Shown: positions 35,403 to 44,203 of the stretch, one piece after another
How positions within the stretch are numbered: position 1 is the stretch's first letter
How the letters are laid out: the number at the start of each line of letters is the position of its first letter
Assembly (NCBI RefSeq): GCF_014352875.1
Contig: NZ_CP060695.1
Span: forward strand, 1 to 64,000
From: Polaribacter pectinis
Lineage (GTDB): Bacteria; Bacteroidota; Bacteroidia; Flavobacteriales; Flavobacteriaceae
Reading direction: 5' to 3'
DNA: 64,000 nucleotides
The notes under the pieces: generated by a model
Told to the model about the DNA's origin: nothing
The model's database searches: none
Seen by the model: only the letters and a program-made list of their open reading frames with translations
Translations under genes and position numbers: made by a program

Positions 35403-36299
35403 ATGTCAATTAAAGTTACATCAGTTTCAAAAGTTTATAAAACTCAAAAAGCGTTAAATAATATTTCTTTTTCTGCTGAAAAAGGTCAGATTATTGGTTT
35501 TTTAGGGCCAAATGGCGCAGGGAAATCTACAATGATGAAAATCTTAACAGGTTTTATAAAACCCAATAATGGGCAAGTTTTTGTTGATGAAATAGATGTA
35601 TTACAAAACCCTCTTGAAGCACAAAAAACAATTGGATATTTACCAGAACACAATCCTTTATATTCAGATATGTATGTGCGTGAATATTTGCAATTTCAAG
35701 CAAGTATTTTTAAAGTTGATAAAAGCCAAATAGAAGCCTGTATAGAAAAAGTAGGTTTAACTGTAGAAGCTCACAAAAAAATTAATCAACTTTCTAAAGG
35801 ATACCAGCAAAGAGTTGGTTTGGCTGCTGCAATTTTACACAATCCTAATGTTTTAATTTTAGATGAGCCAACTACTGGTTTAGATCCAAATCAATTAGTA
35901 GAAATTAGAGAACTAATTAAAGAATTAGGGAAAGACAAAACTGTTTTATTTTCCACACACATTATGCAAGAGGTAGAAGCAGTTTGTGATCGCGTAATTA
36001 TCATTAAAAAAGGAGAAATTTTAGTCGATAAACCTCTTCAGGAGCTTAAAAAGGACAATCTACAAAACATAGAAGTTACTTTTGATTATAAGTTAGAAGA
36101 ACAATTTATTCAAAAATTACCAAACATTGTTTCTTATAAAAATAATTACGACAATACTTGGTATATAACTTTTGAAAGCGAAGAAGATATGCGCCCAAAA
36201 ATATTCGATTTCGCTCAAGAAAACGGATTAAAAATCCTTGGATTAAATGCACATAATAAAAATTTAGAAACGCTTTTTAGAGAAGTAACTTCTAATTAA
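35403..36299 (+). CDS. gldA: Gliding motility ABC transporter ATP-binding protein GldA
   Basis: A 298-aa ABC ATPase with Walker A GPNGAGKST (35-43), signature LSKGYQQRVG near 138, Walker B VLILDEPTTGLDP near 157 and the switch His in FSTHIM. The whole sequence, including the opening MSIKVTSVSKVY and the C-terminal region LKILGLNAHNKNLETLFREVT, fits GldA of Flavobacterium-type gliding bacteria. GldA works with GldF and GldG, which are not in this window; gldA is commonly apart from gldFG. It ends 8 bases inside the convergent HAD gene. Confidence 0.9.
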   Translation: MSIKVTSVSKVYKTQKALNNISFSAEKGQIIGFLGPNGAGKSTMMKILTGFIKPNNGQVFVDEIDVLQNPLEAQKTIGYLPEHNPLYSDMYVREYLQFQASIFKVDKSQIEACIEKVGLTVEAHKKINQLSKGYQQRVGLAAAILHNPNVLILDEPTTGLDPNQLVEIRELIKELGKDKTVLFSTHIMQEVEAVCDRVIIIKKGEILVDKPLQELKKDNLQNIEVTFDYKLEEQFIQKLPNIVSYKNNYDNTWYITFESEEDMRPKIFDFAQENGLKILGLNAHNKNLETLFREVTSN

Positions 36300-36945
36300 G
36301 TGTAATCAAATATTTATAAGCTTCTAACAAAGTAGGAAAAACCATTTGACTTCCAGCTTCTTTCAATTCCTCTTCAGAAAACTGCGTTAAAATACCAATA
36401 GGAATCATACCTGCTAATTTTGCAGCTGTTGTTCCTGCCAAACTATCTTCAAAAACCCAAATATTTTTAAAATCATCATCTGTAAAATCCAATGCTTTTG
36501 CTAACGTAATATATGCTTCTGGAGCAGGTTTAGGTTTTTCGTAATCTTGAACTCCAAAAACAGTACAAAAATTCAAGTTTAATTTCTCTACACTATTTTT
36601 TAAAAACTGTTTGGTGGCGTTACTTGCAATTCCGTAATTGATGTTTTTTTCAGTTAAGAAATCTGTGCATTCATGAACACCAGGTAATAATTTCGGAGTT
36701 TTAAAATAAATATCTAAATGTTTGTCCTTTAGTAAGAATAAATCTTCAGTTTGCGATTCTTTGCCAATAACACTACAAAAATAATTAGCAATAATCATTG
36801 GCGATTTTCCTGCATAACTTGGAGGAAAAGGCGCAATTTGTTCATTAAACAACTCTCTAAATGCAGATTCCCAAGCAGAATTATGACTTTCCTTACTATC
36901 TACAACAACACCATCAAAATCAAACAAAACTCCTTTTGGTAACAT
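36292..36945 (-). CDS. HAD-family phosphatase, beta-phosphoglucomutase-like
   Basis: A 217-aa HAD subfamily IA enzyme: nucleophile motif FDFDGVVVDS (Asp9 and Asp11 by this count), ASNATKQFL as motif II with its Ser/Asn, KPKPAPEAY as motif III lysine region, and FEDSLAGTTAAKLAGM as motif IV. The helical cap (about 18-80) resembles beta-phosphoglucomutase and phosphoglycolate-type phosphatases; the substrate cannot be fixed. It lies 6 bases downstream of the lactone oxidase-like gene and is probably cotranscribed with it. Its end overlaps that of gldA by 8 bases. Confidence 0.88.
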   Translation of the reverse strand: MLPKGVLFDFDGVVVDSKESHNSAWESAFRELFNEQIAPFPPSYAGKSPMIIANYFCSVIGKESQTEDLFLLKDKHLDIYFKTPKLLPGVHECTDFLTEKNINYGIASNATKQFLKNSVEKLNLNFCTVFGVQDYEKPKPAPEAYITLAKALDFTDDDFKNIWVFEDSLAGTTAAKLAGMIPIGILTQFSEEELKEAGSQMVFPTLLEAYKYLITLN

Positions 36946-36951
36946 AAAAAA

Positions 36952-38259
36952 TTATTTTTTCTCGTTGAACAATTCTGTTAAATATGGATTCAAAAACTTA
37001 TTGGTTGGATCCATTTTTCGCCTTAAAACTTTAAAATCTTCCCATTTCTCGTAGATTTTAGAAAATTCGGCATCTTTAGCCGTAAAACGTTTTCCCCAAT
37101 GTGGTTTCCCACCATGTTTTAAGAAAATGGTTTCAATCGTTTTAAAAGCTTCATACGTATCTGCAGTTGCAGCGTTTCTGGAAACACAACCCATGGTTAC
37201 AGTATCTTCATCATACGCATAACTCAACCAAGATTTATCTTTGTATACAAAACGAACATCCATTGGAATATGAATAAACGATTTGTTGCTCCACTTATTA
37301 ATTTCAGTTTTTAGCTCTTCAAAAACTTCCGTAAATTTATCCAAACCAATTGTCCATTCTGCCAATTCTAAAGTAGAACCTCTCGATTTTGTAACAGTTG
37401 CTTGGTATAAAGAACCTTTGTATTCTTTTTTAGAACTAAAAAAACCTTTGTACAAAAGTTTGTTTGCAATAGACGTAATCCAAGGAAAAATATGCGTGTA
37501 TTTGTATAATATTTTGGAAGCTTTTCTTCGGTGTTTTAAATAATCAGGACCTAAATCTTCTCTAATTTCCGTTTCTGAATCAATTTTATCCCCTGTAATT
37601 ACATACCCTTTATCAGTATGAGGCAACCATAGAATTCTTAAAAAATCGTGTTTTTTTAATCTTTCTTTAATTTTTGGCAACCATTCATTATCATTTTCTG
37701 GGCCTTCTTTTACGTGTAACGTATAAATAGGTTCACATTTAAAAGTGATGGTAGACATAACACCCAAAGCACCCAAAGAAACACGAACAGCGTTTATTAA
37801 TTCGTCTCCATCTTCAATTTTCTTCAAAGAACCATCAGCTAAAACCAATGTGCAAGAAGTCATGTATTCGCACAATAATTTTCCACTTGTACCATGAGTT
37901 CCTGTTGCCAAAGCTCCACCAATTGTAATTGTATTAATATCTGGCAAACAAGGAATACACCAACCTTTTGCTTCTACAGCATCAATTAAATCTCCTAAAA
38001 TCAATCCTGATTGCACTGTAATTGTGTGTTCAGTATCATTATATGATAAGATTTTATTGTAGGAAGTAATATCAATTAAGTTCTCTAAACCAGCAGCAAT
38101 ATCTGCAGAAGATTGCTTGCTTCCAAAAAACCGGACTTTCTCGCTTTTCGCAATAATTTCTTGTAATTCTTGCTCTGTAGTAACTTTATAAAGAGATTTG
38201 TATTTGTAAGTTAGATTTTCATTCCAACTTGTCCAAACACCATTTTTTTCTTGTTTCAT
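36952..38259 (-). CDS. FAD-binding D-arabinono-1,4-lactone oxidase-like protein
   Basis: A 435-aa flavoprotein of the VAO/ALO type. The FAD domain (about 20-190) has VRFFGSKQSSADIA, ITVQSGLILGDLIDAVEAKG and TIGGALATGTHGTSG; the C-terminal ALO domain has HWGKRF near 375. The usual FAD-linking His of the GHxHS motif is replaced (GSKQSS), so the flavin is probably not covalently bound through it. The family oxidises sugar lactones or alditols. The gene leads a two-gene unit with the HAD phosphatase. The substrate is unknown. Confidence 0.87.
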   Translation of the reverse strand: MKQEKNGVWTSWNENLTYKYKSLYKVTTEQELQEIIAKSEKVRFFGSKQSSADIAAGLENLIDITSYNKILSYNDTEHTITVQSGLILGDLIDAVEAKGWCIPCLPDINTITIGGALATGTHGTSGKLLCEYMTSCTLVLADGSLKKIEDGDELINAVRVSLGALGVMSTITFKCEPIYTLHVKEGPENDNEWLPKIKERLKKHDFLRILWLPHTDKGYVITGDKIDSETEIREDLGPDYLKHRRKASKILYKYTHIFPWITSIANKLLYKGFFSSKKEYKGSLYQATVTKSRGSTLELAEWTIGLDKFTEVFEELKTEINKWSNKSFIHIPMDVRFVYKDKSWLSYAYDEDTVTMGCVSRNAATADTYEAFKTIETIFLKHGGKPHWGKRFTAKDAEFSKIYEKWEDFKVLRRKMDPTNKFLNPYLTELFNEKK

Positions 38260-38398
38260 TATTTTAAATAAGCTGCAAAAATAAGGCTTAATTGATATTT
38301 AGAAAACAAACTTTTTATTTATCGACTATTAAGAATGAATATAGTTTGAGATTATTTTAAAATCAAATAAAAAATTTTACAATCAAAGTAAATTTCAA

Positions 38399-38755
38399 TT
38401 AGCTCTTATATTTTTCTCTAAACCACACTTTTTTCCATACTCTTTTTAGTATTAAAAAAGTTACATATTCAGAATGACTATCAACATCTATCGACTTATT
38501 TATTCTTAAGGCTTCTTCAGAAACATCAACTCTATATAAAAGTGCGTTATATGTATTAGAATCATTTATCAATAAATCTTTTACAGCTTTGTTAAGAGTT
38601 GTTTTTAAATCTATAGGATTACTATCTTCAGAAAGATGAAAATTAAAATTTGCCAAATTGAAATCTTTATTCAACTGTTTTATGAGTTTGATATATAGCT
38701 TGTGTTTATTAGAATACTCTAATAAATCTAAACTATTTTCATAATTAGTTAGCAT
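38399..38755 (-). CDS. Small protein cotranscribed with dnaE, unknown function
   Basis: A 118-aa protein of no family I recognise. It begins one base after the dnaE stop, so it is translationally linked to dnaE. It is mostly helical and polar (NSLDLLEYSNKHKLYIKLIKQLNKDF), with a basic, Trp-containing end (VTFLILKRVWKKVWFREKY). No transmembrane helix or metal motif is visible. The position could suggest a replication link, but this is only a guess. The 139 bases beyond it, up to the lactone oxidase start, hold no clear feature. Confidence 0.65.
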   Translation of the reverse strand: MLTNYENSLDLLEYSNKHKLYIKLIKQLNKDFNLANFNFHLSEDSNPIDLKTTLNKAVKDLLINDSNTYNALLYRVDVSEEALRINKSIDVDSHSEYVTFLILKRVWKKVWFREKYKS

Positions 38756-38756
38756 T

Positions 38757-41700
38757 TTAATTCAACTTAAATTGAATCTGCTGACTCTCCAAAGTCGCCA
38801 ACAACTCGTTCGTAATATGAATTTTTGTATTTCTACTTGGCAAACTCACTTCTAATTTCTCTTTTTCGTCCCAAACTGTAAAATTCAAACCTTGTTTTCC
38901 AGGCGAATTTTTTAAAATAGATTCTAAATTTAAAATGGTGTCTTCTTTAATTTCGTTTAGTGGAATCTGAATGGTTACTTTTTTACAAAGCTCGTCCATA
39001 ATATCGTGCAACAATTTCATTTCTGTAAATTTCAATCTTGGTTCTCCAGCAACTCCAGTTTCCTTGTTCGTCCAACCTGGTTGAATTGTACAACGTACAA
39101 AAAGGAAAGAATTTGGAACTAAAAAGTGTTTCATTCTTAAATAATCTTCGCCGAAAATTCGAAACTCATGGCTATCTCCATAATCTTCCATCGTAAACAT
39201 TGCCCAGCCTTTACCAGCTTTAGAAACTCTGTGTTGCACATCTGTAATAATCGCAGCAAAAGCCAAATTCATATTTACAAATTTTGCTAAATCTGCCTTG
39301 AAATATTTTAATGAAGCGTTGCAAAATTTTAATTCATTTTTAAAATCATCTAAAGGATGTGCAGAAATATAAATTCCAATCACTTCTTTTTCTTGTGATA
39401 AAAGTTCCATAGTTCCCCAAGTTTCACATTCAGGAATATCTGGTTCAGGAAATTGCACAGTAGAAGCTTCGCCAAACATAGAAACTTGTGCAGAATTTTC
39501 GTTTTCTTGAAACTTACTTCCGAATTTCATAGAACGCTCTAAAAAGGTAACTCCTTTTTCGTCAGTCGCAAAATATTGTGCTCTGTGTGTATCTGTAAAA
39601 GAATCAAAAGCACCAGCTTTTATTAAACTATCAAACGATTTTTTATTTGCAGCACGTAAATCTACACGTTTTGCCAAATCGAAAATGGAGGTATAATTTC
39701 CGTTTTCTTCTCGTTCTTTAATAATTGCTCTAACTGCAGCAGCACCAACACCTTTTACAGCCGCCATTCCAAAACGAACAGCACCTTCTTTATTTACAGA
39801 GAATTTTAGAAAAGATTCATTTAAATCTGGACCTAAAACTTCCAATCCCATTCGTTTACATTCTTCCATAAAAAATGAAACGGCTTTAATATCTTTCATG
39901 TTATTCGAAAGTACAGAAGCCATATATTCAGCAGGATAATGTGCTTTTAAATACGCGGTTTGGTAAGCAATCCAAGCATAACAAGTAGAATGCGATTTGT
40001 TAAATGCGTAACTTGCGAATGCTTCCCAATCTTTCCAAATTTTTTCTAATTTTTCTGCATCATGTCCATTTGCAGCAGCTTGTTCTACAAATTTTGGTTT
40101 CATTTTATCTAAAACCGCAATTTGTTTTTTACCCATTGCTTTACGTAAAACATCGGCTTCACCTTTGGTAAAATCTGCCAACTTTTGCGAGAGTAACATT
40201 ACTTGCTCTTGGTAGACTGTAATTCCGTAAGTTTCTGCCAAATATTCTTCCATGGCAGGTAAATCGTACTCAATATCTTCTGTTCCGTGTTTTCTATTAA
40301 TAAAAGACGGAATATATTCCATTGGCCCAGGTCTGTACAAGGCATTCATTGCAATTAAATCTGCAAAAACTGTTGGTTTTAAAGAACGCATGTGTTTTTG
40401 CATTCCTGGAGATTCATATTGGAAAATACCTACAGTTTCTCCTCTTTGGAACAACTCATAAGTTGGTTCATCATCTAAAGGAAACGTTTCTGGATCTAAT
40501 ATTACGCCATGTTTTGCCTTTACAATTTTAACGGTGTCTTTAATTAAAGTCAACGTTTTTAAACCTAAAAAGTCCATTTTTAACAAACCTGCGTCTTCCA
40601 CAACAGAGTTGTCAAATTGAGTAACATACATGTCTGAATCCTTTGCCAAAGCCACAGGAACATAATCTGTAATATCTCCAGGCGTAATAATTACACCACA
40701 AGCATGAATTCCTGTATTTCTAACAGAACCTTCTAAAATGGTTGCTTTATTAATGGTTTCAGAAACTAAATCGTTTCCAAAAGACATATGTTTTAATTCT
40801 TCTACTAATTGCTTTTCTTCTGCACGTAAAGCAGCAACTTTTCCTTTACTTTTGGCATCTTCACCAAAAATATTTTTTAGTTTAATTCCAGGAATTAATT
40901 TTGCAATTCTATCGGCTTCAAAAAGTGGTAAATCTAAAACTCTAGCAGTATCTCTAATAGAAGATTTAGCAGCCATGGTTCCATAGGTAATAATTTGCGC
41001 CACTTGATTTGCGCCATATTTATCAATTACATAATCCATAACTCTTCCTCGACCTTCATCATCGAAATCAATATCGATATCTGGCATTGAAACACGTTCA
41101 GGATTTAAGAAACGCTCAAAAAGTAAATCGTATTTTATTGGGTCGATGTTTGTAATCCATAAACAAAATGCTACTACAGAACCTGCTGCAGAACCACGTC
41201 CAGGGCCAACAGCAACATCCATATTTCTGGCTTCTCGAATAAAATCTTCCACAATTAAGAAATAACCAGGATATCCTGTTTTTTCAATTACGGAAAGCTC
41301 AAAATCTAAACGTTCTCTGATGGATTCTGTGATTTCTCCATATCTTTTTTCTGCACCAACATACGTTAAATGACGTAAGAATTTATTTTCTCCACGTTTT
41401 CCACCATCGAGTTTATCTTCTTCGAATAAAAATTCTTCAGGAATATCGAAAGCAGGTAATAAAACGTCTCTTGCTAACGTAAAAATTTCAATTTTATCTA
41501 CAATTTCTTGAATGTTGATAATCGCTTCTGGTAAATCTGCAAATAAGGTTTTCATTTCATCCGAAGATTTAAAATAATATTCCTCATTTGGCAAACCATA
41601 TCTATAACCACGACCTTTTCCTTTTGGTGTCGCTTGCTTTTCACCATCTTTTACACACAGTAAAATATCGTGTGCATTTGCATCTTTTTTCTCTAAATAA

Positions 41701-43097
41701 AAGGTGTTATTTGTCGCAACAATTTTAACATCGTGTGCTTTAGAAAATTTTAATAAAGTTTCATTTACAATGGTTTCATCTTGTTGATTGTGGCGCATCA
41801 ACTCAATGTATAAATCGTCTTTAAATTCCTCTTTCCACCAAAGCAAAGCTTCTTCAGCTTGTTTTTCTCCGAGATTTAAAATTTTACTTGGAACTTCACC
41901 ATATAAGTTTCCAGTTAAAACAATAATATCTTCTTTATATTTTTTGATGATTTCTCGATCGATTCTTGGAACGTAGTAAAAGCCATCCACAAAAGCGATG
42001 GAAGACATTTTCGCTAAATTGTGATATCCTTTTTTGTTTTTAGCTAACAAAACAACCTGATAACCATTGTCTTTTACGGACTTATTTTTATGATCTCCAC
42101 ATACATTAAATTCACAACCAACAATCGGTTTTATTGGGTTGTCTGTGTTTTTATTATGATTTAAAATCGCACTTACAAAATGAAAAGACGCCATCATATT
42201 TGCAGTATCTGTCATTGCAATGGCTGGCATGTTATCTTTGGCAGCAGCTTTTACAATATTACCAATTTGCATGGTAGATTGTAACACAGAAAATTGCGTG
42301 TGATTGTGTAAATGTGCAAATTTTACATCTTTTAATTCCGCCAAACCAGCAGAAGTCGATTTTGTATCTGCAGTGTCTTTTAACTTCTCAAGACGTTGGC
42401 GAATTTGTTCGCTTTCTTTTTTAAGATTAATATGTTTTAAACCAATTACCTGAATAGGTTTTGGGTTTTCTTCCGAGAAATTTTTGAAGTAATCTTCATC
42501 TACATCTAATTGTTCTTTGGTAAATTCTCGTAAACGAATTAACTCTAAAAAACAACGTGTTGTTGCTTCAACATCGGCAGTTGCATTGTGTGCTTCACCA
42601 AAACCAACACCAAATAAATGATTGTGTAATTCTGTTAAAGTTGGTAATTTAAATTTTCCTCCACGACCTCCAGGAATCTGACACATTAATGCCGTTTTTT
42701 CGGTACAAGTATCTAAAACTGGGAGGGAAGTTAAGTTGTTTTCGACTCCTAATCTATGGAATTCACAACCCATAATATTAATATCGAATTGTAAATTTTG
42801 CCCAACAATAAATTTTGTTTTCCCTAAAGCTTCATTAAATAATTGCAAACCTTCGTCTAAATCGATTCCTTTTTCTTCTGCTAATTCTGTAGAAATTCCG
42901 TGAATTCTTTCAGCATCATAAGGAATATTATAACCTTCTGGTTTTACAAGAAAATCGTTGTGTTCTAATACATTTCCCATTTCGTCATGCAATTGCCAAG
43001 CAATTTGCACACACCTTGGCCAGTTGTCTGTATCCGTTATTGGAGCATTCCAACTTTTAGGTAAACCTGTGGTTTCTGTATCGAAAATTAAGTACAT
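38757..43097 (-). CDS. dnaE: DNA polymerase III alpha subunit with N-terminal proofreading domain
   Basis: A 1446-aa replicative polymerase. The first 200 residues are a DnaQ-like exonuclease: DTETTGL at 6-12 (Exo I), a middle FIVGQNLQFDINIMG (Exo II) and HNATADVEAT near 175 (Exo III, DEDDh type). The PHP domain follows with HLHNHTQFSVL. The polymerase core has GRGSAAGSVVAFCL and the catalytic MPDIDIDFDD; then come the tandem HhH part and an OB-fold. E. coli DnaE is about 1160 aa and has no exonuclease, so proofreading is built in here, as seen in related Bacteroidota. It is followed by a 118-aa gene after one base. Confidence 0.97.
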   Translation of the reverse strand: MYLIFDTETTGLPKSWNAPITDTDNWPRCVQIAWQLHDEMGNVLEHNDFLVKPEGYNIPYDAERIHGISTELAEEKGIDLDEGLQLFNEALGKTKFIVGQNLQFDINIMGCEFHRLGVENNLTSLPVLDTCTEKTALMCQIPGGRGGKFKLPTLTELHNHLFGVGFGEAHNATADVEATTRCFLELIRLREFTKEQLDVDEDYFKNFSEENPKPIQVIGLKHINLKKESEQIRQRLEKLKDTADTKSTSAGLAELKDVKFAHLHNHTQFSVLQSTMQIGNIVKAAAKDNMPAIAMTDTANMMASFHFVSAILNHNKNTDNPIKPIVGCEFNVCGDHKNKSVKDNGYQVVLLAKNKKGYHNLAKMSSIAFVDGFYYVPRIDREIIKKYKEDIIVLTGNLYGEVPSKILNLGEKQAEEALLWWKEEFKDDLYIELMRHNQQDETIVNETLLKFSKAHDVKIVATNNTFYLEKKDANAHDILLCVKDGEKQATPKGKGRGYRYGLPNEEYYFKSSDEMKTLFADLPEAIINIQEIVDKIEIFTLARDVLLPAFDIPEEFLFEEDKLDGGKRGENKFLRHLTYVGAEKRYGEITESIRERLDFELSVIEKTGYPGYFLIVEDFIREARNMDVAVGPGRGSAAGSVVAFCLWITNIDPIKYDLLFERFLNPERVSMPDIDIDFDDEGRGRVMDYVIDKYGANQVAQIITYGTMAAKSSIRDTARVLDLPLFEADRIAKLIPGIKLKNIFGEDAKSKGKVAALRAEEKQLVEELKHMSFGNDLVSETINKATILEGSVRNTGIHACGVIITPGDITDYVPVALAKDSDMYVTQFDNSVVEDAGLLKMDFLGLKTLTLIKDTVKIVKAKHGVILDPETFPLDDEPTYELFQRGETVGIFQYESPGMQKHMRSLKPTVFADLIAMNALYRPGPMEYIPSFINRKHGTEDIEYDLPAMEEYLAETYGITVYQEQVMLLSQKLADFTKGEADVLRKAMGKKQIAVLDKMKPKFVEQAAANGHDAEKLEKIWKDWEAFASYAFNKSHSTCYAWIAYQTAYLKAHYPAEYMASVLSNNMKDIKAVSFFMEECKRMGLEVLGPDLNESFLKFSVNKEGAVRFGMAAVKGVGAAAVRAIIKEREENGNYTSIFDLAKRVDLRAANKKSFDSLIKAGAFDSFTDTHRAQYFATDEKGVTFLERSMKFGSKFQENENSAQVSMFGEASTVQFPEPDIPECETWGTMELLSQEKEVIGIYISAHPLDDFKNELKFCNASLKYFKADLAKFVNMNLAFAAIITDVQHRVSKAGKGWAMFTMEDYGDSHEFRIFGEDYLRMKHFLVPNSFLFVRCTIQPGWTNKETGVAGEPRLKFTEMKLLHDIMDELCKKVTIQIPLNEIKEDTILNLESILKNSPGKQGLNFTVWDEKEKLEVSLPSRNTKIHITNELLATLESQQIQFKLN

Positions 43098-43236
43098 ATT
43101 ATCTTCTAATTACGTAATTGTTGAAATCTTTAATTGTACACTAAAATAATTATTTAGTACTGTTTTTTGGGAGGTTAAAAATACAAAAACATAAGAGATT
43201 TATGCCTGTTAATTTATGTGTACTTATCAACAAAAA

Positions 43237-43264
43237 AAAGTCAATCCAATTAAGGATTGACTTT
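43237..43264 (-). terminator. Terminator of the PA2169-family gene
   Basis: AAAGTCAATCC (43237-43247) pairs with GGATTGACTTT (43254-43264) around AATTAA. On the minus strand a run of T follows. It lies 50 bases past the stop at 43314. Confidence 0.85.
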
Positions 43265-43313
43265 CTTAAAGTAAAATAGTTCTAACTAATTTTTACTGAA
43301 ATAATTTTTTAAA

Positions 43314-43763
43314 TTATGATGCTAAATGCTCTTCTAACTTTAATGAGTTAATAGCAGCTTGAATTTTTAATTTTTGCTCATCTAACATTTTTCTTGTTGA
43401 AGGTGCAAAAGATTCTTCTTTTAAGATTTCTTCATACTCTTCGAAACTTGCTTTTTCTCCTCTTAAGGCTTCCTCTAAAATCGCTTCTTCGTCGTTAGAA
43501 CTAAATAAAGATTTTAAAGTCATCCAATTTCTGTGCATTGTTCCTTTAAAAGAACCATCGTCTTCTGGAATTTGCCCATAAGACAAGATTTCTGTTCTTA
43601 AATCTTTCGCAAACATACTTCTTTCAGAAGCTCTGTTTTTAAAGAAAATTTTAAGTTTTGCACTTTCTACATTTTCAGCAGAATTTAAGTATCCTTTTTC
43701 TGCATCGTAGTTCTTTTCTAATAATTCGTTTAATTTGTTCGAAATTTTTTCTGTGTACTTCAT
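43314..43763 (-). CDS. PA2169/DUF2383 four-helix-bundle protein, copy 1
   Basis: A 149-aa ferritin-like four-helix protein: KISNKLNELLEKNYDAEKGYLNSAENVESAKLK, ERSMFAKDLRTEIL, HRNWMTLKSLFSSNDEEAILEEALRGEKASFEEYEE. The Glu residues at helix positions fit DUF2383, a group with possible di-metal sites but no proven function, and often tied to stress. A close paralogue lies at 56180-56629. Its promoter has the same two-box plus -7 design found before the stress genes at 53-57 kb, so it is likely a member of the same regulon. It is a single-gene unit with its own terminator. Confidence 0.85.
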   Translation of the reverse strand: MKYTEKISNKLNELLEKNYDAEKGYLNSAENVESAKLKIFFKNRASERSMFAKDLRTEILSYGQIPEDDGSFKGTMHRNWMTLKSLFSSNDEEAILEEALRGEKASFEEYEEILKEESFAPSTRKMLDEQKLKIQAAINSLKLEEHLAS

Positions 43764-43833
43764 AATATCATTTTCATTTTAAATTCCAATAAATTGTTTT
43801 GAGATGCGTATTGTCTCACATCTTATGATACTA

Positions 43834-43892
43834 CAAATTTAGAGAAGATACAGAGTTTACATTAGTGCAAAAGATTTGATTCTTGACTCATT
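43834..43892 (-). promoter_or_regulatory. Two-box promoter of the PA2169 gene (shared regulon design)
   Basis: Read on the minus strand: AATGAGTCAA (43892-43883), then 21 bp on TTTGCACTAA (43871-43862), then after exactly 20 bases TAAATTTG (43841-43834), a perfect -7 box. The same spacing occurs at three promoters near 53-57 kb. Box 2 is the weakest of the set (6 of 10 matches to TTTGAGTCAA). Confidence 0.6.
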
Positions 43893-43936
43893 TGAATTTT
43901 AGTATTTTTTTAAGAGTTTTATCAAGTTGAGTGAGC

Positions 43937-44080
43937 GCGTTAGGGATTGAACGGTTTGTTTGAGTTCTTTTCTGCTAAAATTATTCTATATTTTCTCAAA
44001 AATTGATTGTTCTTTGAATTAGCAGATACTTAAGTAAATACAGAATAAAAAAAGCGAGTAGTGATAGCCCGTTAAAACGC
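43937..44080. repeat. Dispersed intergenic repeat, copy 2
   Basis: This fills much of the 440-base gap between the PA2169 gene and rpsP. It shares GATTGAACGGTTTGTTTGAG (43946-43965) and AAAAAAGCGAGTAGTGA (44048-44064) with the copy at 21491-21572. Its longer middle contains a further inverted pair, TCTGCTAA (43971-43978) and TTAGCAGA. Outer ends read GCGTTAGGG and GCCCGTTAAAACGC, partly complementary. The rest of the gap holds the two promoters. Confidence 0.75.
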
Positions 44081-44106
44081 CCAAAAAAATGTTGAAAATT
44101 AGGGTT

Positions 44107-44134
44107 TTTGTTTCAAAAGGTTTTTGTATTTTTG
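44107..44134 (+). promoter_or_regulatory. Promoter of rpsP-rimM
   Basis: TTTG at 44107-44110 and TATTTTTG at 44127-44134 match the Bacteroidota -33 and -7 boxes, with a 16-base spacer. The ATG of rpsP follows 70 bases on, after an untranslated leader with short inverted pieces (CTTACTACGAGATAGTAAG, 44141-44159). Confidence 0.6.
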
Positions 44135-44203
44135 CGCCCACTTACTACGAGATAGTAAGATTTTTAATAATCGAGGTCGAGAACCTCAAAAAATTAACAA
44201 ATT

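Noticed and set aside
43098-43313. Small RNA between dnaE and the PA2169 gene
   Set aside because: The only structure is a simple terminator hairpin; no promoter for a separate RNA is visible.
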